A stretch of DNA of 64,000 bases from contig NC_135560.1 of NCBI RefSeq assembly GCF_964340395.1, positions 19,954,598-20,018,597 on the forward strand, read 5' to 3'. This stretch comes from Glandiceps talaboti. Lineage: Eukaryota; Hemichordata; Enteropneusta; Spengelidae. A program made the translations under genes and the position numbers. Position 1 is the stretch's first letter. Each line of letters starts with the position of its first letter. The notes under the pieces were generated by a model, which worked only from the letters and a program-made list of their open reading frames with translations, did not search any database and was not told where the DNA came from. This document shows positions 1 to 12,625 of the stretch, one piece after another.

Positions 1-323
1 CTGTAATTTTTGGAAAAAGATCAACTTTATTTTAGACCAGAATTCAAGAAATATTACTTCCCAATGAAGTAATATTCTTAAATTTTAGAAAATGTTCTTA
101 CAATCAAGTTTCTATTTATTCCAATGTCGTCTCTAGGAATGAAAGGGTTAAACTCCAATTTGTATTCAGTACCACAATTTTTATAATTTCCACTATCATG
201 TGATCAGACTGTCATGTGATCAAACTATCATGTGATCCCTGTACCAACTGGCTGATAATTGCTAAAAATTTTGGAAATTCAATAAAAAGTATGTAAACCT
301 TTGGATGGTTTAAACTTATGTAC

Positions 324-2757
324 CTTTACATTTCTGTCATCCATTGTTTTGAAATCATATTCTTTGCCGATATTAAAGTCTACGACTTGACTTTTGAAAG
401 TAGAGTCAGACTTCCATACAAAGTGATCTCCATCCTGTGTTACAGTCAATGTAGGGGATGTCATGATACCAATCTTGCGAGTTGCAAGGCCCACTCCTGT
501 GTTCAAGATAAGAGATTTATAACTCATTCCCATATAAAATTAAAATTGGTCAGAGGGTTAGACTGAAAGTTTCGTTGTTATTTGCACTCAACATAGGTGT
601 TACTACTTTGGTAAGCTCACTGTTGCTTACATTAGTAGGCACCACATCACTGTTACTGATATTGGTAAGCACCACATCACTCTCGCTTACATTAGTAAGC
701 ACGACGTCACTGTTACATACATTGATAAAAATTCATTTTAAAAAATCAATACCATCCTTAATATTAAGTACCTGTCTGGTTTAAAAATTGGTTAAATTTA
801 CCCAACTATACAATTTAAAGTGTATCACGGTTACTGGGAACAGAACTGTTACATGACAAAATGAGATGTTTGATCAAGGAAATCTTTGGTTGATCAAAAA
901 TGCATCAACGGTCATGTGAAAATGGTTGCAATATGTTTTAATAAGTCTATGTCTGTCTCTGTGAAGACAACCAATTTGAGAGGAGATTGCTTGTTCTGTA
1001 AATGAGTATTTTATTGAGTGATGGGGGTTTAAAGAGATTATGTTTCACTATTGGCATATTCTACAGAATACAATATTTTCAATTATCTTTCATAATTGAT
1101 CTCAGCATGATTTTCTGAATGTGGTGATATGCATGTAAAGAAATGTGACACTTGCTGAGGAAAATACCTCAGATTAATCATAGGAAGTTTTATTTTGTGC
1201 ATGTGTCCTGACTGCAATGCCCTTTATCATTTACTGCAACAGGAATAAAAATGACATTCTAATTGTTCACAACAACTCTATTTCTGCGAGAAAAAGAAAC
1301 GATTTTCCTTTTATCTTTCTGATTAATTCAAAGTATTTCAAACTTTCCCTATCTATCACAAAATAGTTTTTTTTTCAACATATCTCAATAACATAATAAA
1401 AAGCATAAAAAATATATATATCACTTATGGTGTCATAACTGTATTACATGTACCTCAATACGTGAAGTTCAACAGCAGCTAGTATCCAAGTAACAAAGGT
1501 CCCATACAGTTTTATGATAATATAATAAAATCCAATGAGAAAAAGTAGTCATTATATTCATCTGAGCTGGTAGACTAAACATGTTTTTCGTTTTGTATTA
1601 TTTAAATCTCTCATAGACATCTGAGACCAAGATGTCAAGATTTTTTCATATCCTGACTCAAACATCTAAAGAACAATGGAACCATTCGATCATGTTCTAA
1701 AATTAACACATCATGTTATATAAATATTGGGGTAGGAAGACTGCTTTACAAATAAACACAAATTGTTAATGTAACTTCGCTAATATTTTTTTAATCCATT
1801 CGGCCGAATTTGAAAATACCCCGGGACAAAACTCCCACTTCTATATAGGGATATATTTGATTAAATACTAGCGTTGTAATCAACTCTTCAAAAAACAAGT
1901 TATCGATATAATGTGCCCAGTTTTGTTCCCCTCAGATGTTTATCTGTTTCTACGCAACAAGAACATGACATTGGAAAGCATTGAGATTCAACGAAAATTC
2001 ACCAAAGGGGAGTAAAGTCTGCCTTACAAATAAACGAAAAACGAAAAATGTCTACGTACTTTACTAATATTTGTCTAATCCATTCGACCGAATTTGAAAA
2101 TACCCCTGGACAAAAGTCCCGCTTATATTTGATTAAATACTAGCGTACAATTGTATAAGAACACCCAAAGGCAAATGTTTGGTATGTACTCTCTACACTA
2201 GATGAGAACACTGCTTTACCTGCGCAAGTTTTCACCTTAATAATGAACTATCTAAATAGTATAGATCTCTAAATACTTTTATTTTTAAAAACTATTTTGA
2301 TTGGGGCGAGGTGGGAGACAGAATGTATGAACAGCATGTATCATCTCCACCGTCGAACGATCGCATCGTATATATCATTGAACACGTGGTTACAGTTACA
2401 GATCAACGCGTAAAGCACATTAGGATGCAACCTGAGTATTTTAACTAATCTCGGATTTAATAGCTGTCTGGTTTACGACGATGTCTGGACACGATTTTTT
2501 ATATATTCATTCTTTATTTATTTATTTTTTCATTTTTTCCCTCACAGCTAATCCAAACCATTGCTATGCAGGTAAATTGGTGAGAATACTGCGATAAAAC
2601 GAATTTACTGTATAGTTATGAATCTGGAATAATAAGCAATAATAAAGATCAATTTCAAAAATTATAATATTGTTTACGTCTTACCCAATGCCTTCATATA
2701 CTCATCGAACTTCTCACTTTTCGCCAATTTGTACTTTCCTTCGTAATTTGGTGCCAT
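324..2757 (-). CDS. Fatty-acid-binding protein, exons 1-2 (3' part outside window)
   Basis: Cytosolic lipid-binding protein of the FABP/CRABP (calycin) family, which carries fatty acids or retinoids in a ten-strand beta barrel. Coding exon 1 is 2685-2757 (73 nt, starts MAPNYEGKYKL, ends EYMKALG) and exon 2 is 324-496 (173 nt, VGLATRKIG to DDRNVK). Both introns have GT-AG ends (GTAAGA donor at 2684, CAG acceptor at 497-499, GTACAT donor at 323), and the phase-1 junction restores ALG-VGLATRK. The lengths 73 and 173 nt and the split after the helix-turn-helix entry are typical of animal FABP genes. Exon 2 carries the conserved strand motifs (VGLATRK, STFKSQVVDF, EYDFKTMDDR). Exons 3 and 4, with the C-terminal Arg/Tyr carboxylate-binding residues, should lie left of position 1. 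Intron 1 is about 2.2 kb. The MAPNYEG start is chosen by family alignment, but the frame stays open upstream (see next entry). The paralogue (FABP, CRABP or other) cannot be decided. Confidence 0.93.
600..728. repeat. Short tandem repeat, about 31-bp unit
   Basis: About four copies of a unit containing TTAGTAAGCACCACATCACT alternate with GTTGCTTACA-like segments. They lie inside FABP intron 1. A 69-codon open frame over it is only a by-product of the repeat. Confidence 0.6.
1725..2165. repeat. Diverged direct duplication, about 150 bp each
   Basis: Positions about 1728-1876 and 2012-2153 share the same order of blocks: CTTTACAAATAAAC, TAATCCATTCG(G/A)CCGAATT, GAAAATACCCC, GGACAAAA, then TTGATTAAATACTAGCGT. 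A third partial match (ACTGCTTTAC) follows near 2210. This is an old tandem duplication within FABP intron 1. Confidence 0.65.
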
Positions 2758-2919
2758 TCTGTCGTCAGATGAGAGGTGGACTTCTTGAGTGTGAACAGCG
2801 GGAATGGGCTGGTTTAATGCTGGCAGACGGACTGAACTCCCTGTTGACTGGACGGTGTGTGCGAACCGAATGAGTTGCACACTTGCAACCGCTAGGGCCC
2901 CAGTAATGATTAAACTCAT
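2758..2919 (-). other. Open in-frame N-terminal extension of the FABP reading frame
   Basis: The frame of FABP exon 1 continues upstream without a stop to an ATG at 2919. It would add 54 residues beginning MSLIITGALAVASVQLIRF, a hydrophobic stretch that looks like a signal sequence or anchor. Most likely this is 5' UTR that happens to be open, since FABPs normally start at the equivalent of MAPNYEG. An alternative start giving a secreted or membrane-targeted form cannot be excluded from sequence. Confidence 0.3.
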
Positions 2920-4986
2920 GATACGACTATGACCGAGGTACAAAGGTCGTGAGATAGCAGTCCTGAATAAAATCGCTCGCCATTACAGTCTCTTGGCCCT
3001 AGAAACGCAACGCATGCCAAGATCGCACATCTTTATCGTTGTCACCAAGCAGTTGAATGACCTTTCACCCTAAATTGAATTAGCAGCCAAGGATTCATAC
3101 AGGTACAGGTGTCTCAATACAAAGGCATTAAAAAGATATTTCAAAGGGATAACTATTGATATGCCGACAAAACTTTTTATTCGCTTATTCGTTTGTGTCA
3201 GACTCTTTATAATAAATAGCTATCGTTGAGATGGTTTTTTTTTTAAAAAAACATGTATAAAAGGTCCCCCCAGATAATAAACGACTCAACTGTACACTCG
3301 GAAGTTAAATATTGATAACCACGATTTATTAGATAAAAGTGCCAGTTTGTCTGTTTGTTGCTGAAAGACTTATAGCGTTAGTTTTATACAGGCTGTCGTT
3401 TCTTTCCTCCCATGTGAAAAACAAAATCCCCTAACCTATAGAAAAATGGTGTAGGACTTAATAGGCCTCCGAAACTTTTAACACAAACAGCTGTACTAGG
3501 TAAAACATGGTAACATGTTTACCGGTCATGCTGCCGTTGACGGGGCGGGTGGGTGGGAAGGGGGGTATTTTGTCATCTTCAAAAACAATTGTTTTATTAA
3601 AGTAGTAGTACTCGGAGTTGCGTGATATTGGCTATGTCTGAATGAAGAATCTATAAAATATAAATTATCTTAAATTGATATGAATACATTGCATAGATAG
3701 TTATATTTGATTCTGCACGTTTATTGTCACATGTAGTATCAGTAGAAGAGTATTTATGTTGCTTTCCATCTGCATTATTTTGCTTAATTGTGTAGCCCTA
3801 TTTGGATAGAAAGTTTGAAAAAAAAAACTTTATCTTGTACAACTTCAAAACGAAGGAGTCCCAAAGCCAGTTGCTGTCAATTGAAAATGACCGGCCACTA
3901 ATACTGAGGGTTACAACAAGACATATCCGAGGCAAAAGGTGTTGTCTACAAATATAAAGTCTCGTTAATTGTGATAATGCTGTGATAGTTGTAAACATTG
4001 TTTAAAGTTGAATAGACCAATGAAAAGAATATTGATTGTCGTATCAAGGATAGCTAGAGTGGTAGATGACCAAAAAGCAACAGCAAAGTAAGCTTGGCAT
4101 ATAATACCGAGACGGATCCGCAATGATGAACACAGAGGGCAGTATTGCATTGCAGTCATGAATTATTGACTCATGACAGGACTAGAACGCAGTGAGTTAT
4201 ATAGTGGGCGTACCTCCCAGTCTAAACGAATCAAATCAATCAAAACGTCTACAATAATAAATACAGGATTCTCACCTTACTCATTAGATAATCATGCTAT
4301 AGGAAATCATCATTATAAATGTCATGTATATTTTATCATACCACACACACAAGCAACCTTGAACGCGTTCGGAGTTTCGAGTAAAAAATATATCATGTCT
4401 TATAACCTATAAATGTATCTACTTGTATCGATTCTGTCCTGATCACGTGGCAACAAACAAAATAACATAAACTGTTACATTGTAAATGATTAGAGACTAT
4501 GCAAAACACTGTACTGAGTCAACCTGTACAGAAATGGATAAATTTGTCATCGATTTCTGATTGATTAACTTATCAAATCTTTCAAAAAGGAACACATTTG
4601 CCAACCAATAGTACACAGCTTGTTGGAATAGACTTTTCTTGATGATTTACTTTTCAACTATTATTTTCCTGGGAAAGTTCATAGTTTTAGAGGTTTTCGT
4701 TCTAGATATTATCTTTTTATTTGTTTAATATCTGACATGTACGTGTTTAATGTGGTTTTTGTGCTTCAATAGTGCAGTGAATCCCTGAAATTGACGTATA
4801 AACAAATGGTATCAATTTCGGATTAATCATTGGAATTGCCTTAGGAAGTTCAGTAAGTGAAAGTTTCCCGATTTTCCTTGATATTTCGGCGAAGCATTTA
4901 ACAAGATCTTACAGATTCAATACTTCAATAACGTGATATTGTCTTACAAACTGCCAACGTGGTACAACATATTTATATAGCGCCCT
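2920..4986. other. Intergenic region, no gene recognised
   Basis: This stretch lies between the 5' end of the FABP gene and the 3' end of the Death-domain gene. It is AT-rich with short open frames only and no recognisable protein match. A TATAAAA box on the plus strand near 3255 has no downstream gene that I can identify. A G-rich run (GGGCGGGTGGGTGG) lies near 3541-3565. Confidence 0.6.
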
Positions 4987-7287
4987 CTAGTAGAGATCGC
5001 GGTAAACGTCTTCGTCCACTCTTGCATCGCATAGTTCTCGACGTAGATTTACGACAGTTGCCTGTTTCCCCCTCTTTTGCTTCCAGTACAAAAGCATGGA
5101 AAATATCTGCTGATTTACATTTCCTTGATTTTCAGTTTCAAACCTGTACACATCGGCAGCTGTACAGTCTAATCTTATCGCTACACTCTGCCAATCTTGT
5201 CCCATTTTTTCTGCAATCGACAACAAATCCTGATCGGTGACTTTCCTGGCTTCGTCTCCGAGTCTCCTTTGCATGTAATCGACATCTATTTGGTTACTTG
5301 TTTGACTGTCTCTGTCACCTGAAAAATAGATTAAGAACACACTACGCATAGTTTATCACTTTGTACTTTCCTATTATTTAGCTGGTGGTGTATGTATGGA
5401 GCTAGTTGCAGAATAAAGTCAATAAGACAAATAGAAAAGAGGACCCAAATTCTCAAAAAAAAGAAGAAATGACACGGGAAAATGAATCAAAATAATCATC
5501 ACTATATCACAAGAGAAATTGTAGAAGTAATGATAGTAAGCTGTCATTAAATCACTCAACAATTCAAATTCAATGAAGAAAAAAACTGAAATTTAAGAAA
5601 TAGAAGAAGACGGCGAGAGCCAAAACAGCCTAGATGACTGGTACAAATTTAACAAGGAATGACTTACATACTGCTGGCTTTGATTAATACGTTATTACTT
5701 TTATAAACATTTGTATACATGGTACATATTGCACTGGATTTGTTTATGTCACGTGTCAAATGTTTTTAACGTCATATTAACGTAACGTATTACAAGTTGA
5801 ACATTCTCACAAACCAGGGCATTATTTCTCCACTTGGGGCTATGGAAAGGCGGCTTGGTTGAATCTCAGACTACTATATGAGGTTGAACTTCAAATCAAT
5901 ATACTAGGTTGAACCTCAGACCACTGTATATGAGGTTGAACCTGAGGCCACTATATGAGGTTGTACCTCAGACCACTGTATGAGGTTATACCTCAGACCA
6001 CTGTATGAGGTTATACCTCAGACCACTATATGAGGTATAACCTCAGACCACTGTATGAGGTTATACCTCAGAACACTATATGAGGTTATACCTCAGACCA
6101 CTATATGAGGTTGAACCTCAGACCACTGTATGAGGTTATACCTCAGACCACTATATGAGGTTATACCTCAAACCACTATATGAGGTTGAACCTCAGACCA
6201 CTGTATCAGGTTATACCTCAGAACACTATATGAGGTTATACCTCAGACCACTATGTGAGGTTGAACCTCAGACCACTGTATGAGATTACAACTTATACCT
6301 CAGACCACTATATGAAGTTGTATGTCAGACTACAACGAGGTTGTACGTACCTCAGACCACTATATGTGGCTGTACATCAGACCACTATGTGTGGTTGTAC
6401 CTCAGACCACTATACGAGGTTGACCGTCAGACCACTACATGAGGTTGTACGTACCTCTGACTACTAGATGAGGTTGTATGTACTTCAGACCACTATATGA
6501 GGTTGTACCTTAGACCACTCTAAGAAGTTGTGCGTACCTCAGACTACCAGATGAGGTTTTACGTACTTCAGACCACTATATAAGGTTGAACCTGAGACCA
6601 CTGTATATGAGGTTGTACCTCAAACAACTTTAAATATGGGGTTAGTATCTCAGACCACTTTATGAAGTTGAAGAACTATAGCGTATTTGTCCATATTTTT
6701 TTTATACAACCTTAGTTCCTTCTTGCCCATTGTTACATGTTCGTATGTCGTTCGTGTTGCCTGGCTGTAAACGTCGATGACGTCACGGGTGGGTGACCGG
6801 TGACCTACATACAATATTGAATGCATAAGTCTTCGTGAAGCATTTTGTTCCCTAGCTAACTTTGAATATATTCTACGTAGGTGTACGTGTATTACATACC
6901 TCCAACAACCTTGGCATATATACCAGCATTCAATCCAAGACTCAGTGCAGGCACCAAACTGTCAAGTCTGTTATTCAATTCTTCGAACCGTGATTTGATA
7001 GATCGATATTTCAACACTCTTAAAACCCTATTTGTGGTTTTTAATTCAGTTATGAACTTTTCAGCATCGTTCAGACATTTCAGCAGTTGTTTCAATGCTT
7101 CCGTGTATTGTTTGTTATCTCCAGGATTGTCAAAATGTTCAACTTGTTCCGTTGGCGGTACGAGTGTTTTTATCTTCTCCACCAGTGCAGCAATATGTTC
7201 CTCATTGGCTTTCACTCCCTCAACAATGCTATATATTGTGTTTGCAATGCTTATTATTTCTGAAGCCACGGAGAGATATTCGGCCAT
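4987..7287 (-). CDS. MLKL-like helical bundle plus Death domain protein, two exons
   Basis: Predicted cytosolic innate-immune or cell-death adaptor. Exon 1 is 6900-7287 and exon 2 is 4987-5318. The GTATGT donor and TTTTCAG acceptor are both phase 1 and join to 239 residues ending in TAG. Residues 1 to about 128 (SIANTIYSIVEGVKANEEHI, then KIKTLVPP, then KQLLKCLNDAEKFI) show the heptad pattern of the four-helix bundle at the N terminus of MLKL and related HeLo-like domains. Residues about 150-239 form a Death domain (IAEKMGQDWQSVAIRLDC, MLLYWKQKRGKQATVVNLRREL). There is no kinase, TIR, NACHT or caspase domain. The ATG at 7287 aligns with the MLKL N terminus. The frame is open 18 further codons upstream without an ATG, so an additional upstream exon is possible. 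The combination suggests that a Death-fold signal controls a membrane-acting helical bundle, but that function is inferred. Confidence 0.85.
5865..6665. repeat. Minisatellite, about 27-bp unit, in the intron of the Death-domain gene
   Basis: Roughly 28-30 units of the type CAGACCACTATATGAGGTTG plus (A/T)ACCT. Each unit contains a near-palindrome TGAGGTTNNACCTCA beside GACCACTATA. Units drift (TGAGGTTATACCTCA, GTACGTACCTCAGAC) toward the 3' side. The array fills half of the 1.58-kb intron that separates the helical-bundle and Death-domain exons. Confidence 0.9.
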
Positions 7288-7595
7288 GTCTGTGAGGCGC
7301 TGCTTGTCCAAAAAAATGTGTGCGCTTTCAAAGTCTTCCAAGGGTACTAGAGTTCGTTAAGGCAGTATTCAGTTTTTAAGAGTGGGTGGGTCAACAAAGG
7401 GGGAGCGTCGAACTGTATGTCCAATAAAAACTTCAATAATTTACTATAACGTCTCTTTAAATGACTTGAATATTGTTTTCTGCATTTCAAATGCAACATC
7501 CAACTAGAACTGTCCACAGCTACCTAAGACATTGGCATTATGATATGTTAGCAATAATTGGATCTAAGGTAAAGTCGAGTTAAGTTAAGTTAAGA

Positions 7596-7642
7596 CTCAG
7601 ACCACTATACTAGTATATATTTTCTATAGTGGTCTGAGGATT
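7596..7642. repeat. Inverted repeat built from the same CAGACCACTATA motif
   Basis: CTCAGACCACTATA at about 7600 is mirrored by TATAGTGGTCTGAG at about 7625-7638, with a short AT-rich loop. The same core recurs at 14224-14245 (GAGACCACTATAGTGGTGTG). It is probably the end of a small inverted-repeat element related to the intronic minisatellite. Confidence 0.6.
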
Positions 7643-8334
7643 GAGTTGTACAACTGAATTGTAATGACATGTATAAACTTTGCTATCCATAAATGAAATA
7701 CATGTAATTAAAACCACAGAACCACAGAACCACAGTCCTGAATTTTAGTATAAAAGATCACCCTTGCAAAGACTTGATAGTTTTTCATTGTATTTCATGC
7801 TAGAGTTACCCCTGATCCATGAGGGGTCCATGTGTGATAAACAAAACACTGTCCTACAGTTATAGACAGTCGGGCATCTGTTACGAGTTACCTATGAATT
7901 ACAAGACATCAGTACATTTTCACTGTGAACTATATAAAGTATTCTAGACTATTAGACTCTCTGAAAATATAAGTGATCCTGGTCGTTTACACAAACAGGG
8001 GATGACTGTCCCTTCTTTATTGATGAAACAATGTGACTCTTCTTTATCCCCTCCCCACCACAAAAACTGAACGCTCCCTAAATACAACAAAAGGGTCGAT
8101 GACGAGTGCTTACCCCTTTAACCTCGGCTGCTGCTATGACTCTAAAACATGATGGTTCATGGTTTGTTGTATATTTCCGGCTTCTATATTTTATTTTTAC
8201 ATAGTCCTGCTTGCAGAGAAAGTCGGGACTCGATTCTTACAATGCCCCTCTCCTTTTTCCGGTGTTTAGGGACTTGCGTCCCGTACACTGTCAGCAAGCA
8301 GGACTATTTTTAATGTTGATCACTATCACAACGA

Positions 8335-8403
8335 TACATACATACATACATACATACATACATACATACATACATACATACATACATACATACATACATA
8401 CAT

Positions 8404-8466
<63 letters not shown>

Positions 8467-8502
8467 TACATACATACATACATACATACATACATACATA
8501 CA

Positions 8503-8532
<30 letters not shown>
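8335..8532. repeat. (CATA)n-(CA)n-(CATA)n microsatellite
   Basis: Uninterrupted CATA tetranucleotides flank a central CA run (about 8421-8461). Long Tyr/His/Ile or Cys/Val/Met open frames on both strands are repeat artefacts. Confidence 0.98.
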
Positions 8533-8533
<1 letters not shown>

Positions 8534-9424
8534 TTATACATTGAAGTGCATAAGAAACGAGTGAAACTATCAATTGGTTCGGCAGATGCTGTGAATTCTA
8601 GAGTATTCGGTGTCATGCAAACATCATGCATGGATGGATATGTTGATTTTTGTGTAATGAACAGACTAATCAGCCTATATTGATATAATTTGTGTAAATG
8701 GACACTGTGATCAGGTATATATGTGCATTCATATTTGTACTTGTCACGGAAAAAGCCCCGGAGGATTTCCATAACGTGATGCCTATTTTCAAACAAGTTC
8801 GAACAAAACTATGAAATGTAAACCAATATAGACGGCCTAATTCCATCTGACATCCTGTAAAAACACACAGGAGTTTTTAATCAATATGTGAGTAACTATA
8901 ATAAGCTTATGAAAAATTGTACCTGATGGCTTAGAAAAAATATATTTGAAATCGCATAAATGGTGCTCGTAAAATATCCAGAAAATAGAATATTATAATT
9001 ATTGTCAACAGAAAAAATAAAGGGAGCTCACATACACATATACAGAAATAGCACAAATGCCTGAGAATTGTCAACTATAGCTCCTAAATTTATCTAAGAT
9101 ATAGTGAGTCAAGGTACCTTTATAGGTTTATTGTATAGCACCATGTACCGATAGTGTATTGTAGGAGACTTTGTTTCATGCATCGGTAGTAATACAGTTG
9201 AAAGAACCCAATAAATAATTATCAAATACAAAAAATAGCACCAATGGCATTGTAGCACAACTGTACAGTTTGTGTGTTATTTAAAAAAAGTATTTATCCA
9301 TAATATGCCAACAAATCCCCATTGTCACCTATATGCAGTACAACCATCGTTTTACAGTTGCTATATGTAGTATATTAGTTGTTGGGTAACTATATGTCAA
9401 TTTTTTTGAATGATTATAAGGATC

Positions 9425-9790
9425 TGTTGCTATGGGCAGGACCCCATTGCTAGGCGTACATGAGATTATTTTTAGAAGTTTATCCACATGTCTCTGTTGT
9501 TATCTTTGCAATATACGACATCCTTCGACTGTTGTTTTTTGGCGTGGCCTTGTTACTTCATGCCTATTTGCATACATACATTTATTGAATGTTTATTCAC
9601 TTGTCTACCAATCACTGTTGTTATCTTTGCAATATACACCCTCCTTTGACTGTTGCTATGGACGTGGTCTTGTTGCTAGGCATATTTGCATACATTTTTT
9701 GAGTCTTTATACACTCACCTATCCTAACATGTTGTTATCTTTGAAAAATATACTGGCATTTAACTGTTGCTATGGGCGTGGTCATGGTTG
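9425..9790. repeat. Three tandem copies of a diverged ~125-bp unit
   Basis: The blocks TGTTGTTATCTTTGCAATAT, then TTTGACTGTTGCTATGG, GCGTGGTCTTGTTGCTAGGC and TTTGCATACAT recur in the same order at about 9495, 9620 and 9735. The 122-codon open frame across it follows the repeat and has no protein-like features. Confidence 0.7.
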
Positions 9791-10789
9791 CTGGGACTAG
9801 TTGTGTCAATATGTCCTGAACAATGTCTGCAGATATACCAGTTCTAGAAACACCCCACCTAATTTCAGCCCCATTCACCAAGTACTTTTCAGCTATAAGG
9901 TTTTGATGAAAAAGTCACATTTTAACCTAATTTGCATATAACTTATAAAATTACAAAATGCAAAATGTACCAAAATAAATTTACTTTAAATTCAAGTCGT
10001 CCACACAGACAAATAAGACACTACACCATGCCTATAGCACTACTGAACCTTGTGCTAAAAAGATAAATTGTTATTTTACGACACCTTTTAATCAACGATC
10101 ATCACAGTCCAGGTCGATTTATCGTAAATATATGAGAACAGGTAGTTTTTATACGATCACAATTCCACCGCAGATCGTATAATCGTATAATATTTAATCG
10201 TGCTATTCACCAAATACCGTGAACAACATAAGCCCGACATAATGACGAGAAAACGATGTAGCCGCGAGCATAAACGAACACGTACAGGCTTGAACTCTTG
10301 GAAACTCATAGACGACGAGTATGTGAATTTTTTACTGTTTATCCGATCATAAGAGCATAATTTTGATAAATAGTTGTTTGAAATTACACTGTTGCTATAG
10401 TTACAGTGACAATTTCTGAATTCGGCCGCAGCTGTTTACACAATCAATGACTGACACCGGGAGAAAGGTGTACTTCGCAAAGCCCCCAAAGGGAGAAGTG
10501 TGGCGGAAATGACTTTCAAAACGAGGAAGTCAGACCTTATACATACATAATGGACGTGACAGAAAATTCCCTGATTTCATTAGCGGCCCTTTAAGCATAC
10601 AATCATTCCCTCGCTAAACGTAAAAGAGAAGTAATTTTAGGACATAGGAAGTAGCACTTTGATGAATTCCCGGTTGACACCCTTATTTTGTTTCTTCGGG
10701 TTTTCTGTTAAGATAGACTTAATGACCCTTTGTGTACATTGTGTAAAGAGAAATTATAGTGAAAACTGTGGTGTCAAACTAAAAGAGCC

Positions 10790-10792
<3 letters not shown>

Positions 10793-10881
<89 letters not shown>
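10793..10881. repeat. (GA)n microsatellite
   Basis: About 44 uninterrupted GA dinucleotides. The Arg/Glu open frame over it is an artefact. Confidence 0.98.
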
Positions 10882-10884
<3 letters not shown>

Positions 10885-12384
10885 ATGAATTCAAGCGTGG
10901 ATATGACACAGTTTTAATCCATGATTTCTACAGTACCGAGAAATAGTGTAAATTAGATATAGATGTGCTGCTATTTGGCATATAGCGAAGGCGTTGCTCT
11001 TCCAAATAGTATATTTTTTATTCATTGTTCCATATAAGCTTAATGTAATACCTTATTGTCAGAGATGAACACTGTTGGAATATGTGGTTTTTTGGGTAAT
11101 GAATTTTTACCAGTGTTTTGTAACATAGGTAAGAAAAATGAGAACAACAACTGAATAATGGTATTTTTAGGTTAAATTTTATACAAGATATTTAATACTT
11201 TCATTCACAAATTAAATTTGGATTGTATTATTATCTATATCAGTCTCCATTCTTTGTGATGTTGGCAACAATGTGATTGATGACATGGGTTATATTTGCA
11301 ATAATGTTTAATCTGTATTAGAGTATGGGGTGTGTTATCAATTAAAAGATAAAGGTAAGCTGTACGCTTATCGGCTAATGAAAAGGTGGCGTCGTTGTAC
11401 ATTATCGATGACCACAAATCATCATCTGTAAAACTTGTTGACAGAGAATTGCTACAATACTGATAAAAAAAACTCCCGAGTTGACAAGTATGTTATTTAG
11501 AATCCCATGCTAATTCACTATCTGGTCTATTTCCTAATTGTCATCACTACGAATCAAGTCGGAGACTTCGTGTCTAGCTGAACAACAACAACAAGGTTAT
11601 GCATCGTATAAAATACGTTCTGGAAACCTCACAATACCGTTCTGAGTTTGGGGAAGGGTGTGTCGTGAACACCATCTGAGATGTGCCCGAACGTGCACGT
11701 GACTCACGATATTTTACCGTATTACATGTAAAATATTTTAAGCACTTTGAACAGTGCACCGTGGTCAATGATAATTAACGCTAGCCCTGTGATGCTACTG
11801 CAGACAGTATAACCATTTTCCTTGACTCAGATGTGTTCCATCAACTGTTACACAAAACCTTAAAATTTGCATCATTACTAAAGAACAGTATAATTTGTTG
11901 GCCGTCTGTAACTGTTATCTAATGAAATTCTAAATTAAGTCAACACAAATTCTGCCACTGGAAATGTATTTGAATCGTAATGCTTTCGTGAGAAACTCAG
12001 GGCTGTGCACGGCACTGTTACAACGAAAATCACTAGACCGACCTGAAACCAAACGTCGTCAGGCTCGACAATAGAAATCTTACTAATATAACACTGCTAC
12101 ATACTATCGTCTGACTGTAAGCAAAATCTCAGAGATGTTGCTAAATCTTATGATCTGCTGGTACGACAATAACTCTAATTAACATTTCCACATGTTATCA
12201 TCTGGCATGACAAGAATTGAAGTACATTTTAGTCAACTGACTTTCTCAAATGAATGCGACAACATTAGTTTACCTTCAGTGTTGCCCTTGTACATTGAAC
12301 TATTAATCCTAGTAGCTCACTGTAGGCACAAACAAAGTGTAGCAATGTTGGAATGCATGTCATACCACACTATTAAGCAAAGTT

Positions 12385-12625
12385 GGTAAAACTTTCGTCG
12401 CTCCAGACGATCAAATGTAGCAATGTTGGTAAGACTGACTTTCGTCGCTCCAAACGATAAAATGTAGCAATGTTGGTATGACTTTCGTCGCTCCAAACGA
12501 TAAAATGTAGCAATGTTAGTAAGACTGACTTTCATGGCTCCAAACGATAAAATGTAGTAATGTTGGTAAGACTGACTTTCGTCGCTCCAAACGATAAAAT
12601 GTAGCAATGTTAGTAAGATTTTTTT
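12385..12625. repeat. Minisatellite, 44-49-bp units
   Basis: About five units with GACTTTCGTCGCTCC, AAACGATAAAATGTAGCAAT and GTTGGTAAGACT. The unit length varies because the GACTGACT step is present or absent. Confidence 0.8.

Larger units (their letters stand above)
497..2684 (-). other. FABP intron 1, with two internal repeats
   Basis: Non-coding intron sequence between FABP exons 1 and 2. It holds a short tandem array at about 600-728 and a diverged direct duplication at about 1725-2165, both listed separately. No other gene is seen. Positions 1-323 are the start of FABP intron 2, with a short CATGTGATC repeat near 200-235. Confidence 0.7.

Noticed and set aside
3250-3300. Promoter for a plus-strand gene at the TATAAAA box
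   Set aside because: No plus-strand coding exon is visible downstream before the Death-domain gene.
5865-6665. CRISPR-like array
   Set aside because: Units are contiguous with no spacers and lie in a eukaryotic intron. The same applies to all other tandem arrays here.
7288-7341. Start of the Death-domain gene at the TTG near 7341
   Set aside because: There is no ATG there. The ATG at 7287 aligns with the MLKL N terminus; the upstream codons may belong to another exon or the UTR.
8211-8796. Open frames of 117 and 156 codons across the CATA/CA tract
   Set aside because: Repeat artefacts. The flanking residues have no protein-like pattern.
9432-9800. 122-codon plus-strand open frame
   Set aside because: It coincides with a diverged 125-bp tandem repeat, has no domain similarity, and its copies do not preserve one frame cleanly.
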